From Prochlorococcus sp. AG-402-O21 (GTDB lineage: Bacteria > Cyanobacteriota > Cyanobacteriia > PCC-6307 > Cyanobiaceae): a stretch of 59,403 bases of DNA. This document shows, in pieces, positions 9,517-19,630 of the stretch. The DNA lies in assembly GCA_003216375.1 (NCBI GenBank), contig QCIZ01000009.1, positions 1 through 59,403 on the forward strand. Direction: 5' to 3'. The notes under the pieces were generated by a model that saw only the letters and a list, made by a program, of their open reading frames with translations, made no database searches and was not told the DNA's origin. The position numbers and the translations under genes are program-made. Numbering within the stretch: position 1 is the stretch's first letter; the number at the start of each line of letters is the position of its first letter.

Positions 9517-10028
9517 ACAGAAAATAAGCCGATGAGGTGCAAAATATCCAAAGGAGATCCAATAAAGAAAATACCTGGCAAAGCGACCATAGGTCCAAGA
9601 AAACTTCCCACCAACACCTCGATTTTGGTGTGTCCCAAAGATTCTTTTAAAATAGTTTCGGACGATAACTCTTTTGATTTATCCTTTAAAATCTCATTAA
9701 CTTTTGCAGCTGTTAAACCTGCCGATCGTCTAATCCCAGAAGCGTCGTACATAACAATAAAAGCGATGGTTGATGCCAAAGCAAATACTGGATCATCAAA
9801 ACCAAGCTGAAGTCCAACTCCTGCAGCAGTTCCTGTTACCAATGCAGAATGACTTGAAGGCATTCCGCCTGTTTCAATAAGTACTGATGGTCTCCACCTT
9901 TGATTAAAAATTAATTCAAATAATAATTTAGAAAGTTGAGCAAGACCACATGCTGCCAGCCCCCAAGCCAACACGGCGTTATCTAGAAAAAAAATTAATT
10001 GAGATTCGAAAGCTGAATTAGTACTCAT
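9513..10028 (-). CDS. DUF212 / divergent PAP2-family membrane protein
   Basis: 171 aa. The segment [24 protein letters not shown] (His in SSHSA) and the later [16 protein letters not shown] and [13 protein letters not shown] match DUF212, the acid phosphatase/vanadium haloperoxidase-related integral membrane family. Hydrophobic stretches at about 15-35, 60-100 and 135-165 suggest four to five membrane helices. Substrate unknown; a lipid or isoprenyl diphosphate phosphatase role is suggested by the fold and by the adjoining crtE. It overlaps both neighbours by 4 bp. Confidence 0.85.
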   Translation of the reverse strand: MSTNSAFESQLIFFLDNAVLAWGLAACGLAQLSKLLFELIFNQRWRPSVLIETGGMPSSHSALVTGTAAGVGLQLGFDDPVFALASTIAFIVMYDASGIRRSAGLTAAKVNEILKDKSKELSSETILKESLGHTKIEVLVGSFLGPMVALPGIFFIGSPLDILHLIGLFSV

Positions 10029-10924
10029 CTATCTCTATTTGTAATGTAATCAGCCAATGCAAGAAGAGGTTTTGATTTCTCAGGCCAAGGATCAAGAGCA
10101 TTTTTTGCTTTAACTACTAATAGATCAGCTCTCTTTCTTGATTCTTCAAGGCCAAGTAATTTGGGATAAGTAGTTTTATCAGCAATTAAATCCTTTCCTG
10201 CTGTTTTTCCCAACACCTCGCTACTTGCTGTTACATCAAGGATGTCATCAATTATTTGAAATGCCAATCCAATTCCTCTTGCATAGATTCTTAATGCTTC
10301 GAGAAGCTTCTCATCGGCTCCACCAATCAAGGCTCCGCAAGTAACACATGCCTTTAGCAAAGCTCCTGTTTTGTGCAGGTGTATATACTCTAAGGTCTCC
10401 AAATCAACCTCTTTCCCTTCGCAATCAAGATCTACTACTTGGCCTCCCACCAATCCAGGAGCGCCTGCCACTAATGAAAGCTCACCTACTATTTTCAGTA
10501 GTCTCTCTGATGGTATCCCCTTTGTCCGTATTGATACCATCTCAAAAGCTCTAGTTAATAAAGCATCCCCAGCAAGTATTGCTACCGCATCTCCATAGAC
10601 TTTATGATTTGTAGGACGACCTCGACGCAAATCATCATTATCCATTGAAGGCAGATCATCATGGATAAGAGACATCGTATGAATCATTTCCAGAGCCACT
10701 GCCGTAGGCAGAGCTTTTTCGACTTCGCCTCCAGCAAGTTCGCAAGCAGCAAGACAAAGAATTGGCCTTAATCTTTTACCCCCGGCCAAAAGGGAATAGC
10801 GCATAGATTCTCTTAATTTTTCTGGCTTTTCAGGGCCTAGAGACGCATCCAGCGCATCTTCAACTAGAGCTCTAGATTTCTCAAGATACTCAGCGAAGTC
10901 AAAAGAAGCGATTGCCTCCTGCAT
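10025..10924 (-). CDS. crtE: Geranylgeranyl diphosphate synthase
   Basis: 299 aa. Both Asp-rich motifs of trans-prenyltransferases are present: [17 protein letters not shown] (first, with the two-residue insertion typical of bacterial and plant-type GGPP synthases) and DDILD (second), plus the [10 protein letters not shown] substrate site. It condenses isopentenyl units to C15/C20 diphosphates for carotenoids, phytyl chains and quinones. It is part of a minus-strand cluster 42 bp after folD. It could also supply farnesyl diphosphate. Confidence 0.93.
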   Translation of the reverse strand: MQEAIASFDFAEYLEKSRALVEDALDASLGPEKPEKLRESMRYSLLAGGKRLRPILCLAACELAGGEVEKALPTAVALEMIHTMSLIHDDLPSMDNDDLRRGRPTNHKVYGDAVAILAGDALLTRAFEMVSIRTKGIPSERLLKIVGELSLVAGAPGLVGGQVVDLDCEGKEVDLETLEYIHLHKTGALLKACVTCGALIGGADEKLLEALRIYARGIGLAFQIIDDILDVTASSEVLGKTAGKDLIADKTTYPKLLGLEESRKRADLLVVKAKNALDPWPEKSKPLLALADYITNRDR

Positions 10925-10966
10925 GCAAAAAATCGATTCGTATCAATTCTGTCAGGACATTGTGAT

Positions 10967-11878
10967 TCATGGAAGTAAATGACTAATAGTTAAAGGTAAT
11001 CCGCAATGTTTCTGCCACCTATCAACCGTATTAGCTAGAAGCATTGTTACTGTCATAGGCCCCACACCTCCAGGGACAGGAGAATAAGCAGCTACTTTAT
11101 CTTCAATTTCAAACATCTTTACATCTCCACAAAGTTTGGTCTTTTTACTCTCTTTGAGTTTTCCTTGCTCAGGCGGAAGTCTATGAATGCCGACATCAAT
11201 AACTACACAATTCTCACTTACGTGATTTTTCCCAATCAGATAGGGCTTTCCAGCAGCCACTACAAGTAAATCAGCCTCCCTGGTTAAAGAAGGTAAATCT
11301 TTAGTTCTTGAATGAGCAACCGTGACAGTAGCATTTGCAGCTTCAAGCATTAAGGCCATTGGCTTTCCCACTAGAATGCTACGCCCTACTACTACTGCTC
11401 TTTTCCCTTCTATTTTGATTTGGTTTCGTTTAAGCAGAGACATAACCCCTGCAGGCGTACATGATCTTGGACCTTTTTCCCCCTTTATCAATAGTCCAAG
11501 GTTCAAAGGATGTAATCCATCAGCATCCTTATCAGGATCAATACTACTAAGCAAGGAATCCTCATCAAGATGCGCAGGCAAAGGGAGCTGCAATAAAATT
11601 CCATCAATATCCTTTTCTTCATTTAAATTTTTGATAATTTCTCTAAGTTCTTCCAATGAAATATCTTCTTTCAAATGTTTTGCAAAACTTCTAACACCTA
11701 CTCTTTCGCATGCTTTTTCCTTGTAATTCACATAAACTCCACTCGCAGGATCGTTACCAACCCTTAGGACTGCAAGACCCGGGGGACGTTTCGCAACTTC
11801 CGATCCAGATTCTATAGTCTGTTTAAGAGTGAGTTCAATCTCTTGAGCAAGTTTTTTTCCATCTAAAATGTTTGACAT
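10967..11878 (-). CDS. folD: Bifunctional methylenetetrahydrofolate dehydrogenase/cyclohydrolase
   Basis: 303 aa from ATG. Family motifs are [12 protein letters not shown] (catalytic Lys in the YxxxK motif), [10 protein letters not shown], the dinucleotide-binding [17 protein letters not shown] and the C-terminal [16 protein letters not shown]. It interconverts methylene-, methenyl- and 10-formyl-tetrahydrofolate in the cytosol. First gene of the minus-strand group; divergent from the 7TM-HD gene, with only 58 bp between the two starts. Confidence 0.96.
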   Translation of the reverse strand: MSNILDGKKLAQEIELTLKQTIESGSEVAKRPPGLAVLRVGNDPASGVYVNYKEKACERVGVRSFAKHLKEDISLEELREIIKNLNEEKDIDGILLQLPLPAHLDEDSLLSSIDPDKDADGLHPLNLGLLIKGEKGPRSCTPAGVMSLLKRNQIKIEGKRAVVVGRSILVGKPMALMLEAANATVTVAHSRTKDLPSLTREADLLVVAAGKPYLIGKNHVSENCVVIDVGIHRLPPEQGKLKESKKTKLCGDVKMFEIEDKVAAYSPVPGGVGPMTVTMLLANTVDRWQKHCGLPLTISHLLP

Positions 11879-11936
11879 AAATAAAATGAATACAATTTCA
11901 ATTAATCAACGCATTAAACCTAGCGTTAAGGCGTAG

Positions 11937-14036
11937 GTGAAAAAATCTGTGGCTAAATTACCCAGTCCAAAAAAAATTTGGAGAATCTGGTTAGGGAGTC
12001 AATCTCCCAGACGACCGATACTTCGCTGGTCAGCCACTGACAAGTTAGTTCTTTTAATGGTCTGCCTATTAGTAGCAATTTTTTCAAGTTATAAGTTACT
12101 TGCTGTTCCCGATCTCAAACCAGGCGATATTGCGCAAATCAACGAGATAGCCCCAAAGGATGCATCCGTACTAGATACACAGGCGTTTAGAGAAAAAAGA
12201 AAAAGCTTAGAAGAAAGTTTTATCCAAGTTATCGATGAAAATCAATCGAATAATTTAGAAAAGATTGTTTTAAATAAAATCAAAAAACTTCGTAGTTTAA
12301 AAGATTCTAATTTCGAAGTAGTTATAAATAATATTAATCCTAGTAATTCAGAGAAAAGTTGGCTAATTGATGTTTCTAATAGTGAATTGGAAAAATGGGA
12401 AGAAGAAATAAAAAAAGCTTCAAAGAGAATGCTTTCTCAAGGAATTATTAATACACTTGCACTTGATCAACTAGATGAAGCTTCATCTTTACAATTGGAA
12501 AATCTAGGTTTAAAAGAATCTCCAAATAGATCACTGGGAGCAAAAGTATTAACGAGTAGTTTTTATCAGAAAAGTAATTTAAAAGTTGATTCTTCAAAAA
12601 CAAACATATTACTTGAAAATTTAATAACTAAAGATGGTAAAAATATTATAAAAGTTAAAGAAGGTAGCTTAATATCAAAGAAAGGTAAGCCAATTAGTTC
12701 TCAAGAGTTTGATGTTCTTGAACATTTTAATAAAATAAACCGAAGTCCTAGGCCCATAAAGTGGTTAATAACTTTCACGGAATCTATGGGAAGTTGTGGA
12801 TTACTTCTTATGATCATGAGAAGGGAAAAGCCCAGACTTCAAGCCAGGCATGGATTACTTTCTTTAACCTTATTATTTGTAGTTCAATTAACAAAAGATT
12901 GGCTTGGTCCACTTGCAAGTCCATTGCAATTAATATTACCTCCAACACTCCTTCTTTCACAAGGAATAGGTACAACAACTTCATTGGCTTGGATGGCTTC
13001 TTCTAGCTTGATTTGGCCAACATCTCTTGATGGATCAAGTGAAGTTAGATTAATAATTGCTTGTATTGCTGGATCATTCGTAGCCTTTTTAGGCAGAAGG
13101 ATGCGAAGCCGTGCACAAATTCTTCAAATAGCTGTTTTTATACCTTTTGGTGCATTATTAGGACAATGGTTTATTTTCAATCAAATAATTAAAACAAAAA
13201 ATTTAGAATTTAATAATCTATCTTTTGATCCTAATTCTCTTCTTAATGAGGCACTTGTTTTAAGTGCAATGCTAATGATAACAATATTAATTATTCCTAT
13301 ATTAGAAAATACATTTGGATTACTTACAAGAGCAAGATTAATGGAGCTAGCAGATCAAGAACGTCCGTTAATTCGACGTTTATCTAGAGAAGCACCAGGC
13401 ACATTTGAACATACTTTAACAATTTTAAGTCTTGCAGAAGAAGGCGCAAGAGTGATTGGAGCTGATGTTGACTTGACTAGAACTGGAGCCCTTTATCATG
13501 ACGTTGGTAAACTACATGCTCCTAATTGGTTCATTGAAAATCAGAAAGATGGAATAAATCCGCATGAAGAAATCAAAAATCCATATAAAAGTGCCGATAT
13601 TCTTCAAGCCCATGTAGATGAAGGATTAAAGCTTGCCAGGAGATATCGACTTCCATCGCCCATTGCTGACTTCATTCCAGAACATCAAGGTACACTAAAA
13701 ATGGGTTATTTTCTTCATAAAGCTAGAGAAAGTGATCCTTCTGCTTCTGAAAAACGTTTCAGATACAAAGGGCCTATTCCTCACTCAAAAGAGACTGGTA
13801 TCCTTATGCTGGCAGATGGTTGCGAGGCTGCATTGAGAGCTCTAGACGCTTCCTCTTCAGACAACGATGCTTGCAGAACAGTCAGAAGAATAATTCAATC
13901 GCGTCAGATTGATGGCCAATTAAAAGAAAGTAGTTTAACTAGAGCAGAAATAGAAATAATACTTAGGGCCTTTGTATCTGTATGGAGGAGGATGCGTCAC
14001 AGAAGATTGAAATATCCCAGCTTTAATTCAAGGTAA
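11937..14036 (+). CDS. 7TM-HD family phosphohydrolase (PgpH/YqfF type)
   Basis: 699 aa from GTG. An N-terminal membrane helix (about 35-55) is followed by an extracytoplasmic domain (about 60-270). Then comes a block of about six further hydrophobic helices (about 280-460) and a cytosolic HDIG domain (about 490-690), with APGTFEHTLTILSLAEEGA and the metal-binding YHDVGKL. Members such as Listeria PgpH hydrolyse c-di-AMP, so degradation of a cyclic dinucleotide in response to an outside signal is the best inference. The start is GTG with AAGG a few bases before it. Confidence 0.88.
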   Translation: MKKSVAKLPSPKKIWRIWLGSQSPRRPILRWSATDKLVLLMVCLLVAIFSSYKLLAVPDLKPGDIAQINEIAPKDASVLDTQAFREKRKSLEESFIQVIDENQSNNLEKIVLNKIKKLRSLKDSNFEVVINNINPSNSEKSWLIDVSNSELEKWEEEIKKASKRMLSQGIINTLALDQLDEASSLQLENLGLKESPNRSLGAKVLTSSFYQKSNLKVDSSKTNILLENLITKDGKNIIKVKEGSLISKKGKPISSQEFDVLEHFNKINRSPRPIKWLITFTESMGSCGLLLMIMRREKPRLQARHGLLSLTLLFVVQLTKDWLGPLASPLQLILPPTLLLSQGIGTTTSLAWMASSSLIWPTSLDGSSEVRLIIACIAGSFVAFLGRRMRSRAQILQIAVFIPFGALLGQWFIFNQIIKTKNLEFNNLSFDPNSLLNEALVLSAMLMITILIIPILENTFGLLTRARLMELADQERPLIRRLSREAPGTFEHTLTILSLAEEGARVIGADVDLTRTGALYHDVGKLHAPNWFIENQKDGINPHEEIKNPYKSADILQAHVDEGLKLARRYRLPSPIADFIPEHQGTLKMGYFLHKARESDPSASEKRFRYKGPIPHSKETGILMLADGCEAALRALDASSSDNDACRTVRRIIQSRQIDGQLKESSLTRAEIEIILRAFVSVWRRMRHRRLKYPSFNSR

Positions 14037-14070
14037 AAGCAATAACATCTAATAGAAAATACAGTCTTAG

Positions 14071-14460
14071 TTAAAGTCTAATTCGTCTATGACCTCTTCT
14101 ACACCAGTAGAGCAGGGCTAATAAATTCAGAAAAGCAATTAGCAATGATAAACCGCTAATACCAAAAAAATCATTCACTTTAATTAACCTGATGATCCCA
14201 TAAGGCAAAGTCCCTGAAAGAGTCATAGATAAAGCTACGATTGATAAAATAACTCCCCAACCTCTTTGAGCAAATAAACCACCTGAAGCCACTATCCCAG
14301 TTATTGCAGATGGCCAAGCAAGACTAATAGCAATAGTTATATTTGCAGTTTGCAGAGGAGGGCCTGATCCAACTACATAGGCAATAAAAGGAATTGCAAG
14401 TGTATTTGAGATCAAGCCAAACCAAGTAAGCGTCCAGTAGCCGCGCATTCCTGAACCCAT
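14071..14460 (-). CDS. Hypothetical membrane protein (about four TM helices)
   Basis: 129 aa from ATG. Four hydrophobic segments (about 9-29, 38-60, 65-88, 98-120) span most of the protein, which ends in a basic tail CRRGHRRIRL. No catalytic motif is visible and I do not recognise the family. Convergent with the HD-domain gene and 55 bp after the next minus-strand small gene, with which it may be co-transcribed. Confidence 0.7.
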   Translation of the reverse strand: MGSGMRGYWTLTWFGLISNTLAIPFIAYVVGSGPPLQTANITIAISLAWPSAITGIVASGGLFAQRGWGVILSIVALSMTLSGTLPYGIIRLIKVNDFFGISGLSLLIAFLNLLALLYWCRRGHRRIRL

Positions 14461-14515
14461 TTTTAAAAAATTATTCTCTTAAATAAAAACATAGTATTAA
14501 TGATACTAATCAATT

Positions 14516-14755
14516 TTAAGCCAGAGCAGTTTGCAAACAATTAGCTGGATAACAAACAGTTCTCCAAGTTCCATTTCCTGCAAGTACTTGTACACCTATA
14601 CCTTTATCTCTAATTGTGCATCTCAAACCTTGACCATTGCACCATAGCTTTGCCGCTCCAATGGCTGCCTCTATACTTTCATACGGAGCATCTAAGACAT
14701 GATGCGGAGATCCATCAAGTCCAACAAGTCTATAAAGATTTCTTTTAAAAGCCAT
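14516..14755 (-). CDS. Conserved small cyanobacterial protein
   Basis: 79 aa from ATG. A soluble mini-protein with two Cys in the middle (LWCNGQGLRCTI) and one near the end (TVCYPANCLQ has two more). Its alternating pattern looks like an alpha/beta fold of about 75 residues. I recall similar conserved hypotheticals in marine cyanobacteria but no function. The four cysteines are not arranged as a clear zinc or Fe-S motif. Confidence 0.68.
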   Translation of the reverse strand: MAFKRNLYRLVGLDGSPHHVLDAPYESIEAAIGAAKLWCNGQGLRCTIRDKGIGVQVLAGNGTWRTVCYPANCLQTALA

Positions 14756-14872
14756 TTATGTGCGCATTTTTAATTGTCACAATACATATTAAACTTTGAA
14801 AAGGCCTATGGGCTATTTTCCTAAAAAAATTTACTCAACTCTATTTCAATTCGAGAATACAATCAAAAGATA

Positions 14873-16492
14873 TCAAACCTCTTTTTTTTCTACTTGAGCC
14901 AAATCATGTTGTGGATGAATGGATTTCCTTCCCTCAGCAGCTACTAATCTATTAAGAGCATTTATATATGCTTGTGCCGCTGCGACAACAACATCAGTAT
15001 CAGCAGAATGGCCGGAAAATAGGCTCCCATCTCTTCTGATTCGAATCGTAACTTCTCCTAAAGCATCTATTCCTTCAGTAACAGACTTTACAGAGAATTC
15101 AATTAATTCATTAGGTTCTTCAGTTAGAGAATCTAAAGCTCGCACCACTGCATCAACTGGACCTGTTCCTAGAGATACAGAAGTCTTCTCTTCTCCATCT
15201 TCTCCAACGACAGTTACTGTTGCAGTGGGCATGAGCGATGTTCCACAACTTACTTGGACCAATTTCAATTGGAATAAAGCTTCTGGAAGTTGAACCTGTT
15301 CACTGACAATGGCCTCCAGATCACGATCTGTTATTTCTCTTTTCCTATCAGCTAAGTCTTTAAATCTAGCAAAAGCCTCATTGAGGTCTTCTCTGTTTAA
15401 ATCATATCCAAGGTCTTCTAATCTAGCTCGAACTGCACTCCTACCACTCAATTTACCTAAAGAAATCTTATTGTCAGACAAGCCAACTGTTTTTGCATCG
15501 ATGATTTCATAGGTAAGCCTATTTTTCAAAACTCCATCTTGATGTATTCCAGATTCATGCGCAAAAGCGTTTGCACCAACAATTGCTTTATTTGGTTGAA
15601 CGACCATACCAGTTAAATTTGAAACTAAGCGAGAGGACTTAGTTATCTCCTCTGTTCTGACTGCTGTTAAAGGGGTTGGAGATTCAGGAGACCTACCAAA
15701 AAACGGATTAAAATATGATCTTCTTACATGAAGAGCCATAATCAATTCTTCTAAAGCAGCATTACCTGCTCTCTCTCCAATTCCATTAATAGTGCATTCA
15801 AGCTGTCTCGCTCCATTCTTTACAGCTTCAAGGAAGTTTGCCACTGCAAGCCCTAAGTCATTGTGACCATGAACTGAGAGAACTGCTTCATTTATGTTTG
15901 GAACATTTTTATTGATGTTTAATATCAAATCTCCAAATTCAGAAGGGGTTGTATACCCAACTGTATCTGGAATATTTATAGTGTTCGCGCCTGACGATAT
16001 AGCCAATTCAATTACTTCATATAAGAAATCTAAATCACTTCTTGCTGCATCTTCACAAGAGAATTCAACATCATCAACAAGACCTTTAGCATAGCTAACC
16101 ATGTCTGGGACAATATCAAGAACTTCTTTTCTAGATTTCCTTAATTTATGTTCAAGATGTATATCACTTGTTGCGATAAAGGTATGAATCCTTTTTCTTG
16201 GAGCTGGAGAAATCGCATCAGCACAAGCCTTGATGTCAGGCTTTGAGGCTCTTGATAGACCGCAAATAATAGGTCCTTCTTCTCCTCCTACTTGCTCAGC
16301 TATTTTCTGTACTGCAGCAAAATCGCCAGGGCTAGCAAAAGGGAATCCTGCCTCAATAACGTCTACTCCTAATCTTGCTAATTGTTGAGCTATAGCCAAC
16401 TTTTCTTCTAAATTAAGACTCGCGCCAGGGGATTGTTCTCCATCCCTTAATGTGGTGTCAAAAATTAAAACTCGGCCTGGATCTTTGGCCAT
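14873..16492 (-). CDS. leuA: 2-isopropylmalate synthase
   Basis: 539 aa from ATG. The DRE-TIM barrel begins with [15 protein letters not shown]; the metal-binding [12 protein letters not shown] and the [13 protein letters not shown] block are intact. A C-terminal LeuA allosteric (dimer) domain from about 395 has [15 protein letters not shown]. It condenses acetyl-CoA and 2-oxoisovalerate, the committed step to leucine, and is normally feedback-inhibited by leucine through the C-terminal domain. It is transcribed away from a 337-bp AT-rich gap shared with the GH57 gene. Confidence 0.97.
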   Translation of the reverse strand: MAKDPGRVLIFDTTLRDGEQSPGASLNLEEKLAIAQQLARLGVDVIEAGFPFASPGDFAAVQKIAEQVGGEEGPIICGLSRASKPDIKACADAISPAPRKRIHTFIATSDIHLEHKLRKSRKEVLDIVPDMVSYAKGLVDDVEFSCEDAARSDLDFLYEVIELAISSGANTINIPDTVGYTTPSEFGDLILNINKNVPNINEAVLSVHGHNDLGLAVANFLEAVKNGARQLECTINGIGERAGNAALEELIMALHVRRSYFNPFFGRSPESPTPLTAVRTEEITKSSRLVSNLTGMVVQPNKAIVGANAFAHESGIHQDGVLKNRLTYEIIDAKTVGLSDNKISLGKLSGRSAVRARLEDLGYDLNREDLNEAFARFKDLADRKREITDRDLEAIVSEQVQLPEALFQLKLVQVSCGTSLMPTATVTVVGEDGEEKTSVSLGTGPVDAVVRALDSLTEEPNELIEFSVKSVTEGIDALGEVTIRIRRDGSLFSGHSADTDVVVAAAQAYINALNRLVAAEGRKSIHPQHDLAQVEKKEV

Positions 16493-16829
16493 AGCATTAA
16501 ATATATAAAAATAACTAGACCTTATTAAGATCTATATGAATCAAACTAATTGTAGTATATATCTAACAAATTTTTACACAAAATAGTAAATTTCTAACTA
16601 TTTAATTGATCTTTTTATATTTTTTATTTCTAAAACAGTAAAAATCTAAGATTTAATCTCAAATAAAATGGGGGCTTTCTAAGTAATAAATCAAAATTAA
16701 TTATTTTTAACTATCTTATTTAAGTATCTAATTTAACTAGATTTAAAGCAGAACTTAAAGTTTATCTTTTCTAGTACGAATAAAGAGTATAAGTATCGAT
16801 GGATCTATTCCAAAAATCAGGAAGTTTTA
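16493..16829. other. AT-rich intergenic region between divergent leuA and GH57 genes
   Basis: 337 bp without an ORF that I can support. It must hold both divergent promoters. A -10-like TATAAG lies near 16789 on the plus strand about 40 bp before the GH57 start. I saw no clear leader peptide, riboswitch or T-box structure upstream of leuA. Confidence 0.5.
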
Positions 16830-18395
16830 ATGCCTAAAGGCAATCTCGCCATAGTCCTGCATGCCCATCTACCTTACGTGAGATCAGAAGAGCCTGGCTC
16901 CTTAGAGGAGGATTGGTTCTTTCAAGCTCTAGTGGAATGTTACTTACCACTTTTAGAAACTCTTGAAAAAGCTTCAAAAGCAAAAGATCAAACACCTAAG
17001 ATCACAATAGGCTTATCGCCTACGTTGCTTTCTCTCTTAGAAGATGAAGTATTAAAAAATCGCTTTGAAGAATGGGTAGTTATTAGGTTAGAAGTCCTAA
17101 ATACATTAGAAACAAACTGCATAGCAGCGCTAATACATCTAAAAGATCACTTAAAACGCCAATTAAAGAGCTGGAAGAGCTGTGAAGGTGATCTAATAGG
17201 AAGATTTAAAAAATTACAAGAATCAGAAGTAATTGATATTCTCACCTGTGCAGCCACTCATGGATATCTTCCACTTTTAAGAGAAAACCCTGAAGCAGTC
17301 ATAGCTCAATTAAAAACTGCTGTAAGGGAGCATCAGCGCCTTTTTCTGACCGCTCCAATGGGTATTTGGTTACCTGAATGTGCTTATTACGAAGGTTTAG
17401 ATGAATTAATGGCTGAAGCTGGCCTTAGATATGCAGTTCTTGATGGGCATGGTTTATTGAATGCAGAGCCTAGACCAAGATATGGTCTATATGCTCCTAT
17501 TTGCACTAAAAGAGGAGTAGCTTTCTTTGGTAGAGATAGTGAATCAACTCTTCCCGTTTGGTCAGCAAGGGATGGTTATCCAGGTAATCCAAACTACAGA
17601 GAATTCCACAGAGACTTGGGTTGGGATTTATCAATAGAGAATCTAAAAAAAATAGGGATACAAGAGAAAAGGCCATTAGGTATTAAATTATTTAAGATTT
17701 CTTCTAAAAACACATCTTTAGCTGACAAAGAAGAATATGACCCTAAAGCTGCAAAAGAAAGCGTTGAAAAAGACGCCGAAAATTATTTAAAGGACAGAAA
17801 GAAACAATTGATAAAGCTTGAAAACTCTATGCAAATAGAGCCATTACTAATCGCTCCTTTTGATGCAGAACTTTTTGGTCATTGGTGGTTTGAAGGCCCA
17901 ATATTTCTTTCTAATCTATTTATCAAATCAAAAAAAGAAGGTGTTAAATTAATAACTCTAAAAGAGGCACTACAAGTAACATCAAAGATCCAATTATGCA
18001 ATCCTTCACCTTCTAGTTGGGGTCAAGGTGGCTTTCATGATTATTGGTTAGACAAGTCAAATGCATGGATTGTTCATGAATGGAGTAAAGCCGGGAGAGA
18101 AATGGTAAGTATTTGTTCAAAAGGTTTAATAGATGAATCAAATATCAAGATAATCAGTCAGGCTGGAAGGGAACTTTTATTATGTCAATCCTCTGATTGG
18201 AGTTTTATTCTTAAGGCAGGAACAACTACTGAGCTTGCAAGAGAAAGAATAAATTTGCATTTAAAAAGATTTTGGATGTTAATTAATACAATTAAAGATA
18301 ATAAAATTATCAGTCAAAAAACATTAAAAGGTATAGAAAGAGAGGATTGTTTATTTCCTTTAATTTCTCCAATAGATTGGGAAAAGAAAATCTAA
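16830..18395 (+). CDS. Glycoside hydrolase family 57 protein (putative glucan branching enzyme)
   Basis: 521 aa from ATG. The N-terminal LAIVLHAHLPYVR is the first GH57 motif. GIWLPECAYYEGLD carries the probable catalytic Glu, and IAPFDAELFGHWWFEGP the probable catalytic Asp; the C-terminal helical domain (about 400-515) is present. This layout fits the GH57 1,4-alpha-glucan branching enzyme or related amylase group, so a role in glycogen structure is inferred. It is soluble, with no signal peptide. Its last 4 bp overlap the convergent crtL. Confidence 0.85.
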   Translation: MPKGNLAIVLHAHLPYVRSEEPGSLEEDWFFQALVECYLPLLETLEKASKAKDQTPKITIGLSPTLLSLLEDEVLKNRFEEWVVIRLEVLNTLETNCIAALIHLKDHLKRQLKSWKSCEGDLIGRFKKLQESEVIDILTCAATHGYLPLLRENPEAVIAQLKTAVREHQRLFLTAPMGIWLPECAYYEGLDELMAEAGLRYAVLDGHGLLNAEPRPRYGLYAPICTKRGVAFFGRDSESTLPVWSARDGYPGNPNYREFHRDLGWDLSIENLKKIGIQEKRPLGIKLFKISSKNTSLADKEEYDPKAAKESVEKDAENYLKDRKKQLIKLENSMQIEPLLIAPFDAELFGHWWFEGPIFLSNLFIKSKKEGVKLITLKEALQVTSKIQLCNPSPSSWGQGGFHDYWLDKSNAWIVHEWSKAGREMVSICSKGLIDESNIKIISQAGRELLLCQSSDWSFILKAGTTTELARERINLHLKRFWMLINTIKDNKIISQKTLKGIEREDCLFPLISPIDWEKKI

Positions 18396-19630
18396 CTTTT
18401 CTTTTTTACTAAAAAATTAATCATTCCTAATCGAACTTTGAATGGGGCAATAGAAAATAATTTGAGCATCACAATAAATAATCTTGGTAAAGGAAGAGTA
18501 TTAGTTAAATATCCATACCAATCGTTTTTGGGTAATTTAAAAAAAGTATCAAAAAAGGATCTTAATAGGGATTCATCAAAACTCATTAATCTTTGAAGTC
18601 CAAATTGATAAAGACGATGTCTTTGAACTAATTCATTATTCCATAGTTTTTTCCATCCTCTTCTGGCTATCTGAGATGTAGGCATAAGAGGATAATTTTT
18701 AATTGTTTTTGCTATTTCCTTTGCTAATGAGGGTGCTCTTCTTAAAAGTGATCCAACAAGATATCCAGACGCAGGATGAACCATGCTTGCCGAACCTCCA
18801 AAGGCCAGAAGAGATTGATCTCTATAAGGTAATGGCAAATTCATAGGGAAAAGACAATGTTCTTCATGCGTTATTTCTTCAATTTTAATTCCTTTGCTTG
18901 ATAGTCGTGAAATTAATCTTGATTTTAAAATTTCAAATGAAACTGGAGGTGCACATGCCAAGGAAGTTTCCTCAACAAAATAACTTCCATCTCCCAAATC
19001 CATTGCGTAAAGGAAAGAAGGAGGCTCACTTAATTGATTTGAATTTAAATGGTCTGGTCTAAAATCCATTAATACAAAACGATTCTTCTCTACTGGAGCA
19101 GAACTAAACTTTCCAACCACACCATATGCCGCCTGCTTAGCAATATCATCATGGTCAGGTCTTCTTATAAAAGGACTTTTATGACCGCTTGCATCAATTA
19201 CTAACCTGGCAAAATATTTGTTTCCAGAAGTGCACATCACAGTTGTTTCTTTCTCACCAAACTCTATTTTCTTTACTGTCTCAACTTGCCAAGTAAGTCC
19301 ATTACATCTTTCTAGAAGAGCTTCTTGAAAATTAATTGAATTAAAAAGGCCATAATCAAGATAATGATTTGTACAAATATTACCTTTTTCATTCAATCCA
19401 TCTCCAAAGAAACTAACAGTATCTTTCCATCTATATTTTAGTAATTCCTGCAAATTTAAAGACTCAAGTTCAGCGGCCCAAATTCCATAAGTATTAGGCC
19501 AAGGTTCTAGAGGAGACTTAGAAGCAATCGCCTGAACATTAAGTCCTTGTTGAACCAACTCAGCAGTGATGCAAAGAGCAGCTGGTCCTGCTCCCATAAC
19601 TAATACATCAGCAGAATCAATCAATTTCAA
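18392..19630 (-). CDS. crtL: Lycopene cyclase (CrtL family, probably beta)
   Basis: 412 aa from TTG. An N-terminal FAD/NAD fold ([19 protein letters not shown]), the [12 protein letters not shown] motif of plant-type lycopene cyclases, VIDASGHKS and the C-terminal [16 protein letters not shown] are visible. It closes the ionone rings of lycopene to make carotene. Prochlorococcus has two paralogues, beta and epsilon/bifunctional; position after gyrA suggests the beta type, but I cannot separate them by eye. TTGA overlap with the gyrA stop implies translational coupling. Confidence 0.88.
   Translation of the reverse strand: MKLIDSADVLVMGAGPAALCITAELVQQGLNVQAIASKSPLEPWPNTYGIWAAELESLNLQELLKYRWKDTVSFFGDGLNEKGNICTNHYLDYGLFNSINFQEALLERCNGLTWQVETVKKIEFGEKETTVMCTSGNKYFARLVIDASGHKSPFIRRPDHDDIAKQAAYGVVGKFSSAPVEKNRFVLMDFRPDHLNSNQLSEPPSFLYAMDLGDGSYFVEETSLACAPPVSFEILKSRLISRLSSKGIKIEEITHEEHCLFPMNLPLPYRDQSLLAFGGSASMVHPASGYLVGSLLRRAPSLAKEIAKTIKNYPLMPTSQIARRGWKKLWNNELVQRHRLYQFGLQRLMSFDESLLRSFFDTFFKLPKNDWYGYLTNTLPLPRLFIVMLKLFSIAPFKVRLGMINFLVKKKS

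Noticed and set aside
16493-16829. Leader peptide or riboswitch upstream of leuA
   Set aside because: No Leu-codon run, no conserved riboswitch core and no attenuator-like hairpin with T tract could be found.
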